Positions 17,251-28,206 of a stretch of DNA of 64,000 nt are shown piece by piece. This DNA comes from Halothiobacillus sp. Lineage in GTDB: Bacteria; Pseudomonadota; Gammaproteobacteria; Halothiobacillales; Halothiobacillaceae. The stretch lies in the NCBI GenBank assembly GCA_016278265.1, contig JADQCE010000001.1:806001-870000 (forward strand), given 5' to 3'. Positions within the stretch are counted from its first letter, which is position 1. The number at the start of each line of letters is the position of its first letter. The notes below the pieces were generated by a model. It did not search any database, had not been told where the DNA came from, and saw nothing but the letters and a program-made list of their open reading frames with translations. The position numbers were made by a program, and so were the translations under genes.

Positions 17251-17341
17251 TGGCGGAGGGTCAGGGATTCGAACCCTGGAAGGGCTATTAACCCTTGCCG
17301 GTTTTCAAGACCGGTGCATTCAACCGCTCTGCCAACCCTCC
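17251..17341 (-). tRNA. tRNA-Ser (anticodon UGA)
   Basis: Read leftward, a 91-base gene with a 7-bp acceptor stem (GGAGGGT with ACCCTCC), the D-arm segment GGCAGAGCGGTT, the anticodon loop CTTGAAA giving UGA, a long class II variable arm, the T-arm GGTTCGAATCC, discriminator G and an encoded CCA at 17253-17251. UGA reads UCN serine codons. A terminator follows immediately. Confidence 0.96.
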
Positions 17342-17578
17342 GAAGCCCGCGCATCTTCCGCGATCGGGCCGGCTGGTGTCAAGCCGGGATCCGTTGTTGC
17401 TGATATGCAACATGTTGTGTGGCGTTCAAGCAAAAAAGCCCACCTGTTTCGGGAACCGGGTTGCCATATGCTAGTCACACCGCAGCAACCTGACACGGTT
17501 CTGGTGGTCGGGTGCTGTGATACTGTTTTCTCAGTCTCGTGTTGATTTTAAGTATTCCAAATTCAAGGAGATCGAATT

Positions 17579-18106
17579 ATGCGTTGGTCCTATCTAGCTT
17601 CTGTCGGTGCGCTGGCCGTGGTTCTGTCGGCGTGTAGCTCCACGCCGGATTCTGGGCCGGGTGCTGGCGGTGACGCTGGAGCCGACTCCGCTTCGGCCGA
17701 TGGTGCACAAAGCACCGGCATGTATGGCGCTGGTGGTATGAGCGAGTCGGAGCTGTACGAAGGTCAGCCGGTCGAGCGTGAGCGTGTGGTCTATTTCGGC
17801 TTCGATGAGTACTCGGTTGCCGGCCAGTATCAGCCTATGCTGCAAGCCAATGCCGACTTCCTCAAGGAAAACGGCAACCGCGAAGTGGTGGTCGAAGGTC
17901 ACACCGACGAGCGCGGCAGCCGTGAGTACAACATCGCGCTGGGTGAGAAGCGTGCCAATGCCGTTCGTGACGTGCTGCTCTCCTACGGCGTCTCTTCAAG
18001 CCAGATCGACACCGTCAGCTACGGTGAAGAGAGCCCGGCCGTAGATGGCAGTGGTGAATCCGCTTGGGCGAAGAACCGCCGTGCGGTAATCGAATACGGC
18101 CAATAG
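17579..18106 (+). CDS. pal: Peptidoglycan-associated lipoprotein (Pal-like, OmpA C-terminal domain)
   Basis: 175 residues. A lipoprotein signal peptide ends in the lipobox LSAC with Cys19 as the lipidated residue. A Gly/Ser/Ala-rich linker (20-60) is followed by an OmpA-like domain (about 70-173) with VYFGFDEYSV, VEGHTDERGSREYN and the C-terminal WAKNRRAVIEY. These bind diaminopimelate of peptidoglycan and anchor the outer membrane. AAGGAG lies 8 bases before the ATG. No tol or ybgF genes adjoin it, so a Pal paralogue or another OmpA-like lipoprotein is possible. Followed by its own terminator. Confidence 0.83.
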   Translation: MRWSYLASVGALAVVLSACSSTPDSGPGAGGDAGADSASADGAQSTGMYGAGGMSESELYEGQPVERERVVYFGFDEYSVAGQYQPMLQANADFLKENGNREVVVEGHTDERGSREYNIALGEKRANAVRDVLLSYGVSSSQIDTVSYGEESPAVDGSGESAWAKNRRAVIEYGQ

Positions 18107-18151
18107 GCCATTCGATCTGTCAGGTCGGGACAAGCCCGGCCAGAAACATGA

Positions 18152-18181
18152 AAGCCAGGCACACTAGCCTGGCTTTTTTTG
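18152..18181 (+). terminator. Rho-independent terminator after the Pal-like gene
   Basis: An AGCCAGGC stem, 6-base loop and GCCTGGCT, followed by a run of seven T. It lies about 45 bases after the stop and just before the convergent nadB end. Confidence 0.92.
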
Positions 18182-18192
18182 TTGGACTCCGC

Positions 18193-19863
18193 TCAGCCTT
18201 GCAGCGGTGTGCGGCGGTCGCGATCGCGGACGTTGGGATAGGGCCGAGCCGGTGGTGGGATGAGCACCGTGTTGAAGTGCTCGGCTCGGGGGTTGGTCTC
18301 CGGGAAGTCCTTGCTGTAATGCAATCCGCGGCTTTCGTGGCGCGTGAGCGCCGAGCGCACGATCAAATCGGCGACTTCGACCAGGTTGCGCAGCTCGATC
18401 AGGTTATTGCTGACGCGGAAATGAGCGTAGTAGTCATGGATCTCGCGGCGCAGCAGATTGATACGGTCGCGGGCGCGGTACAGGCGCTTGGTGGTGCGCA
18501 CGATGCCGACATAGCTCCACATGCTGCGGCGCAATTCATCCCAGTTGTGCGTGACCACGACGGCCTCGTCCGGATCGGTGACCTGGCTTTCGTCCCACGC
18601 CGGTATGACCGGGTGCTCGTAAGTCGATGCATCCGGGTGCTCGGCGATGCGTTCGGCGGCGGCCTGGGCAAAGACGAGACACTCGAGCAGCGAGTTGCTG
18701 GCGAGTCGGTTGGCTCCGTGCAGGCCGGTGTGGGCGGTTTCGCCAATGGCGTAGAGGTTGTCGATGTCGGTACGGCCGTGCTCGTCGACCATCACCCCGC
18801 CACAGGTATAGTGGGCGGCCGGGACGACCGGCAGCGGCTCGCGGGTCATGTCGTAGCCGAACTCCAGGCAGCGGGCGTGGATCATCGGGAAGTGGGTTTC
18901 GATGAACTCGCGCCCCTTGAAGCTGATGTCCAGGTAGACGCAATCGATGCCGAGGCGCTTGATTTCGGCATCGATGGCACGGGCGACGATGTCACGCGGT
19001 GCCAGTTCGGCGTCGGGGTGGTGCTCGGGCATGAAGCGGGTGCCGTCCGGTCGCAGCAGCACTCCGCCTTCGCCGCGAACCGCCTCGCTGATCAGGAAGG
19101 ATTTTGCGCGCGGCTCGTACAGGCAGGTGGGGTGGAACTGGATGAACTCCATGTTCGATACCCGGCAGCCGGCGCGCCAGCCCATTGCGATGCCGTCACC
19201 GGTTGCGCCATCGGGGTTGGTCGTGAACAGGTAGGCCTTGGCCGCTCCTCCCGTGGCGAGTGCCGTGTGTCGTGCTCGCACGGTGATGACCTGGTCATTC
19301 GTGATGTCCAGCACGTAGGCGCCCAGGCAGGCATCGCGGGTCTCGCCCAGCCGGCGAGCCGTGATCAGGTCGACGGCGTTGTGGTGCTCGAGCACGGTGA
19401 CGTTCTTGCGCGCCCGGACGGCGCTTACCAATGTTTCGATCAATGAACGGCCGGTGTGATCGGCGGCATGGGCAACCCGACGTTGGCTGTGGCCGCCTTC
19501 GCGGGTCAGATGGAGGCGTTCAGGATCATTACGGTCGTGACTGAAGGGCATTTCGAGCGATTTCAGCCACTCAATCTGCTCCGGGCCGGCACGCACCACC
19601 CGTTCGACCACCTCACGGTCGGGCAGGCCGGCACCTGCCTTGATGGTGTCCTCGATGTGTTGCTCGATGTCCTGGTTGCCCCCAAGGGCGGCGGCGATCC
19701 CGCCCTGGGCCCAGGGAGTGCTGCCGCCGACCAGTTCGGCCTTGCTGAGCACCAAAACCCGCAGATGGGTGGGAAGCCGCAGGGCCATTGCCAGCCCGGC
19801 GGCCCCTGAGCCGATGATCAGGATGTCGCTCTGAAGGGTGCTGCTGTCGTTCCGGTCGTTCAT
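18193..19863 (-). CDS. nadB: L-aspartate oxidase
   Basis: 556 residues, an FAD enzyme oxidising L-aspartate to iminoaspartate, the first step of de novo NAD synthesis. The FAD motif is IIGSGAAGLAMALRL near residues 16-30, with SGGSTPWAQGGIAAA-type sequence near 46. The family motifs MEFIQFHPT (about 223), HYTCGGV (about 356) and GLHGANRLASNSLLECLVF (about 378-396) are present, with a succinate-dehydrogenase-like C-terminal helical domain. Length matches the family (about 540). It stands beside the sigma-E operon, divergently transcribed, as in several gammaproteobacteria including E. coli. Confidence 0.96.
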   Translation of the reverse strand: MNDRNDSSTLQSDILIIGSGAAGLAMALRLPTHLRVLVLSKAELVGGSTPWAQGGIAAALGGNQDIEQHIEDTIKAGAGLPDREVVERVVRAGPEQIEWLKSLEMPFSHDRNDPERLHLTREGGHSQRRVAHAADHTGRSLIETLVSAVRARKNVTVLEHHNAVDLITARRLGETRDACLGAYVLDITNDQVITVRARHTALATGGAAKAYLFTTNPDGATGDGIAMGWRAGCRVSNMEFIQFHPTCLYEPRAKSFLISEAVRGEGGVLLRPDGTRFMPEHHPDAELAPRDIVARAIDAEIKRLGIDCVYLDISFKGREFIETHFPMIHARCLEFGYDMTREPLPVVPAAHYTCGGVMVDEHGRTDIDNLYAIGETAHTGLHGANRLASNSLLECLVFAQAAAERIAEHPDASTYEHPVIPAWDESQVTDPDEAVVVTHNWDELRRSMWSYVGIVRTTKRLYRARDRINLLRREIHDYYAHFRVSNNLIELRNLVEVADLIVRSALTRHESRGLHYSKDFPETNPRAEHFNTVLIPPPARPYPNVRDRDRRTPLQG

Positions 19864-20126
19864 GAAGGCTTACAAATCCTCGTGCAGTCGGTCGCACAGA
19901 TACGGCGTCCGATATATGTCTCAAACGCGGGTTTTCGATACACTGACGTCCAGCGAGTATACGTGCTTGGAGGGCTTGGCACGGGGATCGGGCCTTGCCT
20001 GGTCTGACGTTGGGCTATCAAGGCGGCCGGGGTTGGCTGACAAGCCGATCCAGCGGGTCGTCCAAGGTCGGCGCAAACCTCACCTTTTTATTAACGATTT
20101 GTACGCAGGCAGGACCAGACACGGAA

Positions 20127-20717
20127 ATGAGCGCCGAGGAGAACGACAAGGCCCTGGTGGCCCGCGCGCGCAAAGGCGACCGGCGAGCCTTCGATCTTCT
20201 GGTCCTCAAATATCAGCATCGCGTGCAGCGCCTGATCGCGCGGTACATCCGTGATCCCGAGCTCGTGTTTGATCTGGCGCAGGAAACCTTCATTAAAGCC
20301 TACCGGGCGTTGGAGCGCTTTCGGGGCGACAGCGCGTTCTACACTTGGGTCTACCGCATCGCCGTCAATACCGCCAAGAACCAGCTTGCCTCGGATGCGC
20401 GGGGCGGCTACATGGTGTCATTGAACTCCGGCGGGTCGGACGAGTCAGACGAACCAATGATGGAGCCCGAGGCGTTGCGCGATGGCGGAACGCCGGAGGC
20501 AATCGCAGCGACCGAGGAACTCAAGACGGCCATTGATAGGGCGATTTCGGATCTGCCCGAGGATTTGCGCACGGCCTTGACGCTGCGAGAGATGGAAGGG
20601 CTGAGCTACGACGAGATCGCGGCGGTCATGGACTGCCCGATCGGGACGGTACGGTCGAGGATCTTCCGCGCCCGTGAAGCGATTGAGCAGTCGATTGAGC
20701 CGTTCAAAGGCGATTAA
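20127..20717 (+). CDS. rpoE: RNA polymerase sigma-E factor (RpoE/AlgU)
   Basis: 196 residues, an ECF sigma factor. Region 2 covers about 10-90 with DLAQETFIKAYRAL and TWVYRIAVNTAKN. Region 4 covers about 130-185 with LPEDLRTALTLREMEGLSYDEIA and a CPIGTVRSRIFRAREAI helix. It directs the envelope-stress regulon and is held by RseA, encoded next. ATG 20127 gives the family's normal N-terminus (MSAEENDKALV); the open frame further upstream to 19995 is not conserved-looking. First gene of rpoE-rseA-rseB-rseC-mucD. I could not see a clear sigma-E-type promoter in the 263-base upstream gap. Confidence 0.95.
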   Translation: MSAEENDKALVARARKGDRRAFDLLVLKYQHRVQRLIARYIRDPELVFDLAQETFIKAYRALERFRGDSAFYTWVYRIAVNTAKNQLASDARGGYMVSLNSGGSDESDEPMMEPEALRDGGTPEAIAATEELKTAIDRAISDLPEDLRTALTLREMEGLSYDEIAAVMDCPIGTVRSRIFRAREAIEQSIEPFKGD

Positions 20718-20734
20718 TTTAGGTGGCATCTGTG

Positions 20735-21424
20735 ATGAAGCAACGGCAGGCAAACGAACCAACAATCCTTCGGGACACCATTTCGGATTGGTGGGACGAT
20801 GAATGGCAGGCGGACGAGCGAGAAGTCGACGCCCTGTTGGCCGATGTCGATGGCGTTCGTGCGCGTACCCGAAGCTACGATCTCATCGGTGGCCGGCTGC
20901 GCGGTGAGCCGCTGGCCACGCGTGATTTGCTCGATTCGATCAATGCCCGCCTCGACGAGATTCCGGATGCCGAGCGTCCGGGCGGCGGCAAGGTGGTCGC
21001 TTTGTCGAGCGCTCGCAACTGGCAGAATCGGCGTGTCTGGCAGGGAGCCATGGCGGCGTCTCTGTTCGCCGCGGTCACGGCCGTTGGCCTGACCCTGTCA
21101 ACCGGGGACCGCACGGCAGTCAATGGGGAAGCGCCCATGCAGGCCGAGGGGCCAACCGACAACGACCGCGCCGTCATGGCATCGCTCAACGCTCAGAAAA
21201 TGCCCGAAAATGCCTCGCCGGCAGCGATTGCGGCCACGACGCAGCAAGGTCGTGTCATTCAGGCCTCCACGATATCGAACAACGCACGCAAGCTGCCGGA
21301 CTGGGCGACGGGGCGAAGCGACGCCGGCCCGGATCCCTACGTGGTGACGCATTACCGCATGGCGTCGCCCGAATTCGGTACCACCGGCCCCGAGGCGCGG
21401 GCCGCGACTTTTGACGGGAAATAA
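20735..21424 (+). CDS. rseA: Sigma-E anti-sigma factor RseA/MucA
   Basis: 229 residues. The N-terminal cytoplasmic sigma-binding domain has the pattern LRDTISDWWDDEWQADE followed by YDLIGGRLRGE. One membrane segment lies at about residues 100-120 (AMAASLFAAVTAVGLTL), then a low-complexity periplasmic domain. RseA holds RpoE inactive until regulated proteolysis by DegS and RseP-type proteases. Starts at GTG 20723, GTG 20732 and ATG 20735 are all possible; AGGTGG at 20721-20726 best fits 20732 or 20735. The C-terminal half is poorly conserved, as usual in this family. Confidence 0.87.
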   Translation: MKQRQANEPTILRDTISDWWDDEWQADEREVDALLADVDGVRARTRSYDLIGGRLRGEPLATRDLLDSINARLDEIPDAERPGGGKVVALSSARNWQNRRVWQGAMAASLFAAVTAVGLTLSTGDRTAVNGEAPMQAEGPTDNDRAVMASLNAQKMPENASPAAIAATTQQGRVIQASTISNNARKLPDWATGRSDAGPDPYVVTHYRMASPEFGTTGPEARAATFDGK

Positions 21425-21434
21425 GCGAGGCGTG

Positions 21435-22562
21435 ATGCGAGCATTGCGGTTGCCTTTTCGTAAGCCATTCTGGATGGCCACTCTCGCCTTGGCGGGGGTG
21501 GCCTTCTGCTGTGCGCCCGTCAGGGCCGAACCGCTGCTCGAGGCGCTGCCGGCCGAACCGGAAGAACCAAGCAGCCTGGAAACCCCGGCGGACAGCCCCG
21601 GCCAAACGGGCACGGAAGCCATGCGAGAACGGATTCGCGCGATGGTCGTGGCCATGGCCAGCCGTAGCTATGGTGGACGGTTCATCCACATGCGGGGTGA
21701 TCAGATCGACCTGATGCGGGTGGTGCATCGCCAGATCGATGGCAAGCGTGTCGAATTGCTGGTTGCCGAGAACGGCGAGGTGAGGGAGATCCGTCGACTG
21801 GGTGATCGGTGTGCCTGTCTTTGGCCGGAGCGCCGCCAGGTGATGCTCGGCTACTACCCCAACATCAACAGCCGGCTTTCCGGCGAACGCTTTGAATCCA
21901 TCGATGAGCTCGAGGACGATTACCGCCTGATCGACTTGGGTGGCAGTCGCGTAGCCGGCGAGAGCTGCAACCTGATGGCTGTCGTCCCGCGTGACGATTA
22001 TCGCTACGGCTACAAGCTCTGTATTGGTGACCAGGAACCGTTGTTGCTGCGCATGAGCATCTACGATGAGCGCGGTCGCCCGATCGAGCACAACCAATTC
22101 ACCCAGGTCGAACCGCTGGAGTCGGTGGAGCTGACGTTCCAGGATGAATTGCTTGAGGGTCTCGAGGCAGATTTCGAGCAGACAGAGTTGGGGGGCGAGC
22201 CCGTGGAACAGGCGCCTATCCGCCAGAGTGGCTGGATTGTTGACCCGTTGCCGGCCGGATTTGAGATCAGCTCAAGTAGTTGGCGGCGTAATCCGGTGAC
22301 CGGCCAGTATTTCGAGCACATGGTGATTACCGACGGGTTGGCAACGGCTTCCGTTTTCGTGGAAAAGCGCGATGGAGACGCCGCACGTCAGGTTACCCAC
22401 ACCGATCAGGGGATGACGATCGCGGCGCGTAATGTCGACCACGTGCGGATTACGGCCATTGGCGACGTCCCTGTCGCGACGGTCGAATTTCTGGTCGAAA
22501 ACACGGTGCGTGACGAGGTCGCGACGGACACGGAACAGGCTGAGAGCCGCCGGGGCGACTAA
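21435..22562 (+). CDS. rseB: Sigma-E regulatory protein RseB/MucB
   Basis: 375 residues with a signal peptide (about 1-31, ending APVRA). A MucB/RseB N-terminal LolA-like domain has SYGGRFIHMRGDQIDLMRVVHR near 75-95 and GDRCACLWPE near 128. A C-terminal domain (about 245-360) includes WIVDPLPAGFEI and HMVITDGLATASVFVEKR. RseB binds the periplasmic part of RseA, shields it from cleavage, and senses misplaced outer-membrane lipids or lipoproteins. ATG 21435 was chosen over GTG 21432 and the distant TTG 21411. Its stop overlaps the rseC start by one base. Confidence 0.93.
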   Translation: MRALRLPFRKPFWMATLALAGVAFCCAPVRAEPLLEALPAEPEEPSSLETPADSPGQTGTEAMRERIRAMVVAMASRSYGGRFIHMRGDQIDLMRVVHRQIDGKRVELLVAENGEVREIRRLGDRCACLWPERRQVMLGYYPNINSRLSGERFESIDELEDDYRLIDLGGSRVAGESCNLMAVVPRDDYRYGYKLCIGDQEPLLLRMSIYDERGRPIEHNQFTQVEPLESVELTFQDELLEGLEADFEQTELGGEPVEQAPIRQSGWIVDPLPAGFEISSSSWRRNPVTGQYFEHMVITDGLATASVFVEKRDGDAARQVTHTDQGMTIAARNVDHVRITAIGDVPVATVEFLVENTVRDEVATDTEQAESRRGD

Positions 22563-23068
22563 TGAACCAGGAACGGGCGACAATCGATCAGCCGGTCCTT
22601 GAAACGGCGCGGGTCGTCGCCGTGGAGGCGGAGGGGGCCTGGCTCGAATCGGAAGGTCAGAGTGGCTGCACTAACTGCCGCGAAGGCCGTGGCTGTGGGG
22701 TCAGTGTGTTCCAGCGGCTCTTTCGCCTGCCGCGTCATCGGCTTTACCTGCCCACCCATGAGTCATTAACGGTGGGTGATCACGTGGTTATCGCGCTTTC
22801 GCAACGAGCGGTCTTGGTGGCTTCTCTGTGGCTGTATCTCGCACCATTGGTGGGGTTGCTCACCGGTGCGCTGGTGGTAGAGGCGCTTTTTGCTCGTGAA
22901 TGGTTGACGGTTCTGGGTGGCCTCGCCGGACTGGCCGGCGCCTTGCTCTTCGTGCATGGTCGCCAACAACGTCAGGCCCGTTCCGGGGCGTTCTTCCCCG
23001 TGCTGCATGAAATCACGCTTCGTCAGGCCGGCGATCCGTCCCACGAGTCGTCACACGAGTCTTTGTAA
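22562..23068 (+). CDS. rseC: RseC/MucC-family protein (SoxR-reducing-system type)
   Basis: 168 residues. An N-terminal Cys cluster (Cys36, Cys39, Cys45 in GCTNCREGRGCG) suggests redox or metal-cluster binding, followed by two membrane helices (about 82-100 and 105-125) and a basic tail. RseC proteins are inner-membrane accessory factors of the sigma-E operon; relatives serve the SoxR-reducing complex and thiamine synthesis in other bacteria. The start ATG overlaps the rseB stop (TAATG). Confidence 0.9.
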   Translation: MNQERATIDQPVLETARVVAVEAEGAWLESEGQSGCTNCREGRGCGVSVFQRLFRLPRHRLYLPTHESLTVGDHVVIALSQRAVLVASLWLYLAPLVGLLTGALVVEALFAREWLTVLGGLAGLAGALLFVHGRQQRQARSGAFFPVLHEITLRQAGDPSHESSHESL

Positions 23069-23180
23069 CAGGTTGATTTTTCTGGACGTCGATTGGGAGT
23101 AAGCTTTAGCATGCGCCTTGGTGTTTGGCTGGCGTGCTGCCCTCGAATCCCGTTTTTCACGTTTCCCCGGTCGTTTCCCG

Positions 23181-24671
23181 ATGCGTTCACCCCGAATGGT
23201 CTTTCCACGCCTCGAAAGCTTCCCTCAGGCGCTCGTTACATTGTTCCTTGTCGTGCTGCTCTCGGCGGGCTGTACCGATCCCGAGGATCAACTCCCTGCC
23301 GTGCAGGTGACCGGCTTGCCGGACTTCACGAAATTGGTGGAAACCAATGCCTCGTCGGTCGTCAACATTACCGGCGTCAGCAGCCTGCCTTCGCTGGGCG
23401 AACAGGGCGAGGGCGGTGACAGTCGGCACGATTGGATGCGCGGGTTGTTCGGTGAACGCGCGGATGAACTGCCCGGTCCGCTGCTACCCCAGGAAAACGA
23501 TGGGTCGGGCTTTATCCTCAGCGAGGACGGCTACGTCGTCACCAACGCGCATGTGATTGAAGGGGCGAGCAAGGTATTCGTGCGCCTGATCGACGGGCGC
23601 GAACTGGTGGCCGACGTGGTGGGTATCGACGGGATTGGCGACATCGCGTTGCTTAAGGTGGAGGCCGACGGGTTGCCATCGGTGTCGCTCGGCGATTCGG
23701 ATGGGGTTAGGCCGGGGCAGTGGGCGCTCGCGATCGGCTCGCCCTACGGCTTCGATCAGACCGTTACCGCTGGCATCATTAGTGGTTTGGGGCGGCATCT
23801 CCCGGGTCAATCGAACCAGCCATACGTGCCTTTCATTCAGAGCGATGTGGCCATCAATCCGGGCAATTCGGGCGGCCCGTTGTTCAACACGGCGGGTCAG
23901 GTGGTCGGGATCAACGCCCAGATATTCACCGAATCCGGCGCCTTCAATGGCATCTCCTTCGCCATTCCGATCAACTACGTCGTCGACGTGATCCGGCAGA
24001 TCAAACAGAACGGCGCGGTCAAGCGGGGCTTTCTCGGCGTGGAGGTGCGTGGCGTGAATAGGCAGCTTGCCGACCGCCTGGGCCTGGAGGCCGCCCGGGG
24101 TGCCGAGGTGGTGCGAATCGTCGAAGGCTCTCCGGCGGCCGATCTGTCGATCGGTGTAGGGGACATCATCCTCAGCGTCAATGGTATCCAGATGGCCGAT
24201 GGCGCCGATCTGACCGAGGCATTGGGTTCGTTGCCGCCGGGTGCCGACGCGAGCCTGGAGATTTGGGCTGGTGGGGAAACCCGTCATGTCGAGATCACGC
24301 TGGCCTCGCTTCCCGAGCGGGAGAAACCCCGGGCGGATACGAGCATCCCCGAGTCCTCGGAGGAGCCCGAGCTGGTCGTGATCGAGACCCTCGGTATGAT
24401 CCTGCGGCCGCTGGAAGCTGGCGGGGTGCGCATTGGCGAGCTCGATCCAACCGGTCCAGCCACCTTGGCCGGCCTGATGCCGGGGGATCGGCTGATCTCG
24501 ATCGATCGTCAGCCGGTGGACACCTTGACCGAGGCGTATCGTGAAATTGCTCGCATCGCCCACAATCGGGGCAGGAAGGGCAACGACCTGGTGCTGTTCC
24601 TGGTCGAGCGTGACGGCGAGCAACGATTCTTCATGCCCGCCTTTTCCGGCAACCCGCACAAGTCGTCCTGA
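23181..24671 (+). CDS. mucD: Do-like periplasmic serine endoprotease (MucD/DegP)
   Basis: 496 residues. The trypsin-like domain has the triad His124 (VTNAHVIEG), Asp154 (GDIALLK) and Ser230 (NPGNSGGP). Two PDZ domains follow (about 290-375 and 405-490, with GSPAADLSIGVGDIILSVNG and GPATLAGLMPGDRLISIDRQ). It degrades or refolds damaged envelope proteins and closes the sigma-E operon, the typical mucD position. The leader ends in VVLLSAGC with Cys31, so this copy may be an anchored lipoprotein rather than a free periplasmic enzyme, although Ser at the -3 position is atypical. ATG 23181 is the chosen start. Confidence 0.92.
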   Translation: MRSPRMVFPRLESFPQALVTLFLVVLLSAGCTDPEDQLPAVQVTGLPDFTKLVETNASSVVNITGVSSLPSLGEQGEGGDSRHDWMRGLFGERADELPGPLLPQENDGSGFILSEDGYVVTNAHVIEGASKVFVRLIDGRELVADVVGIDGIGDIALLKVEADGLPSVSLGDSDGVRPGQWALAIGSPYGFDQTVTAGIISGLGRHLPGQSNQPYVPFIQSDVAINPGNSGGPLFNTAGQVVGINAQIFTESGAFNGISFAIPINYVVDVIRQIKQNGAVKRGFLGVEVRGVNRQLADRLGLEAARGAEVVRIVEGSPAADLSIGVGDIILSVNGIQMADGADLTEALGSLPPGADASLEIWAGGETRHVEITLASLPEREKPRADTSIPESSEEPELVVIETLGMILRPLEAGGVRIGELDPTGPATLAGLMPGDRLISIDRQPVDTLTEAYREIARIAHNRGRKGNDLVLFLVERDGEQRFFMPAFSGNPHKSS

Positions 24672-25039
24672 CTTTTCGAGCCGCCGGGAAGGGGTTGCAC
24701 TGATCCGATGCCAGTCTGACCCGGCGAGTCATGCGTGATCAAGGCACGATGTCGCCAGCGAACCGGTAGCCATGCCGAGAGGTCGCAGCGCAGCGCACGG
24801 TCGACTCGTGAGGCCGCGGCTGGGCGTGTCTTTCACCAGGTATCTGGTGTGTTCCCGTCCTTGGAAAGAAAATAACTCATCCTCAGCGGGCGGACGTCTT
24901 GCACCTGCCCGGCGCGAGACGCGCCGAGTGGCATCGGATCCGTGCAGCCCCTTCCCTGGCCCTATATACTGTGCGGCTCTTCTCGCGGCGTATTCCCGTT
25001 AGCCGCGGGGCTTTCCCACCAACCGAAAGTTAAACCCCT
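24672..25039 (+). other. Intergenic region upstream of lepA
   Basis: A 368-base gap between mucD and lepA with no convincing gene. A TATACT hexamer at 24965-24970 is a possible -10 box for lepA-lepB, but I see no good -35 partner. No hairpin with a T-run follows mucD. Confidence 0.5.
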
Positions 25040-26851
<1,812 letters not shown>

Positions 26852-26894
26852 TTGTCGCCAGGCGCGACCCGATTGACCCAACACGGAGCACGTC

Positions 26895-27734
26895 GTGGAT
26901 TTTGAACTTCTCTTGGTGGTTGCCACTTTCGTCAGTGGCCTGATCTGGCTGATCGATCGTCTGGTCTTTCGGCCCAAACGCCGTGCGCGGCTGTCTTCCG
27001 AGGCGCAACAACTGGGTGCCGAGGCGGGTGTCGATGGCGGGGCGGACAAGGATCACGAGCCATTGCTGGTCGACTACGCCAAGTCGTTCTTTCCCATTCT
27101 GCTGGCAGTGTTGGTGATCCGCTCGTTCCTGTTCGAGCCGTTCCGTATCCCGTCGGGATCGATGATGCCGACGTTGCTGATCGGTGATTTCATCATGGTC
27201 AACAAGTTCACCTACGGCCTGCGCCTGCCGGTGGTCAATACCAAGGTGGTGCCGATTGGCGAGCCCGAGCGGGGTGATGTGGCCGTCTTTCGCTATCCCG
27301 AACAGCCCGACGTGGATTACATCAAGCGGATCGTGGGTCTGCCGGGGGATACGGTGCGCGTCGACAACGAGCGGCTGTGGATCAACGACGAACCAGTACC
27401 GCTCGAGACGACCGGTCGGTACGAGGGCGATGCCAATCTCAAGCATGCCGGCCTGACGATGGCGGTCGAGACATTGCCGGACGGCGGTCCGCACCAGATT
27501 CTCATCGACACCGATCGCCGACTGGGCGAGGGGCAATGGACGGTACCCGAGGGGCATTACTTCGTGATGGGGGACAACCGCAATCACAGTAACGACAGCC
27601 GCTTCTGGGGCTTCGTACCCGAATCGAATCTGGTGGGCAAAGCGGTTATGATCTGGCTGCACTGGAACTGGCAGGACGGTGGGTTCGACACCGGCCGGAT
27701 CGGCCGCTCGATCGACACCATCGATACCGATTGA
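26895..27734 (+). CDS. lepB: Signal peptidase I
   Basis: 279 residues. There are two N-terminal membrane segments (about 3-20 and 62-79), then the catalytic Ser89 in RIPSGSMMPTL and the general-base Lys144 in YIKRIVGLPGD. The late box GHYFVMGDNRNHSNDSRFWG is complete. It cleaves signal peptides of exported proteins at the outer face of the inner membrane. The GTG 26895 start has CGGAG 6 bases upstream. Lies 43 bases after lepA, as in E. coli. Confidence 0.96.
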   Translation: MDFELLLVVATFVSGLIWLIDRLVFRPKRRARLSSEAQQLGAEAGVDGGADKDHEPLLVDYAKSFFPILLAVLVIRSFLFEPFRIPSGSMMPTLLIGDFIMVNKFTYGLRLPVVNTKVVPIGEPERGDVAVFRYPEQPDVDYIKRIVGLPGDTVRVDNERLWINDEPVPLETTGRYEGDANLKHAGLTMAVETLPDGGPHQILIDTDRRLGEGQWTVPEGHYFVMGDNRNHSNDSRFWGFVPESNLVGKAVMIWLHWNWQDGGFDTGRIGRSIDTIDTD

Positions 27735-27780
27735 CGTCAAACGAGGGAATGCCCCGTTCGTACCGGCGGGCAAGCTGAGG

Positions 27781-28206
27781 ATGAAGGAAATGGACAACAG
27801 CGTTTCGAAGGGACAATTCGGCGGGCAGTTGAACGGCCAAGCGCTTGGTGCGACCCGCCAAGGCGGCATGTCGCTGGTGGGGTTGATCATCGCGGCAATC
27901 GTGCTGGGATTCGCGGCCCTGGTCGTGATGCAGGTCGTACCGCTTTACATCGCCGACCAGAAGCTGACCAGTATCTTCGCGAGTCTCGAGGAAGAGGCTG
28001 CCGGCAGCCCGGCGGAGATCCGTCGCAAGATCGACAAACAGCTGGACATCAACGAAGCCGACGATCGCTTCGACTCCAAGGAATTCGAGATTCGTCCGGT
28101 CACGGGCGGATACAGCGTCACCTACAATTACGACGGGCGCGCCACGTTGTTCGGCAACCTCTCGCTCGTCGCCGAGTTCAAACATCAGGCCCGTGTCCAT
28201 AACTAA
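27781..28206 (+). CDS. DUF4845-family small membrane protein
   Basis: 141 residues with one N-terminal membrane helix (about residues 30-50, GMSLVGLIIAAIVLGFAALVV, in two steps a type IV pilin-like segment) and a small soluble domain with LYIADQKLTSIFASL and FEIRPVTGGYSVTYNYD. DUF4845 proteins are regularly encoded between lepB and rnc in gammaproteobacteria and betaproteobacteria; the function is unknown. The start is either ATG 27781 or ATG 27790; no spacing clearly decides. It overlaps rnc by 14 bases. Confidence 0.8.
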   Translation: MKEMDNSVSKGQFGGQLNGQALGATRQGGMSLVGLIIAAIVLGFAALVVMQVVPLYIADQKLTSIFASLEEEAAGSPAEIRRKIDKQLDINEADDRFDSKEFEIRPVTGGYSVTYNYDGRATLFGNLSLVAEFKHQARVHN

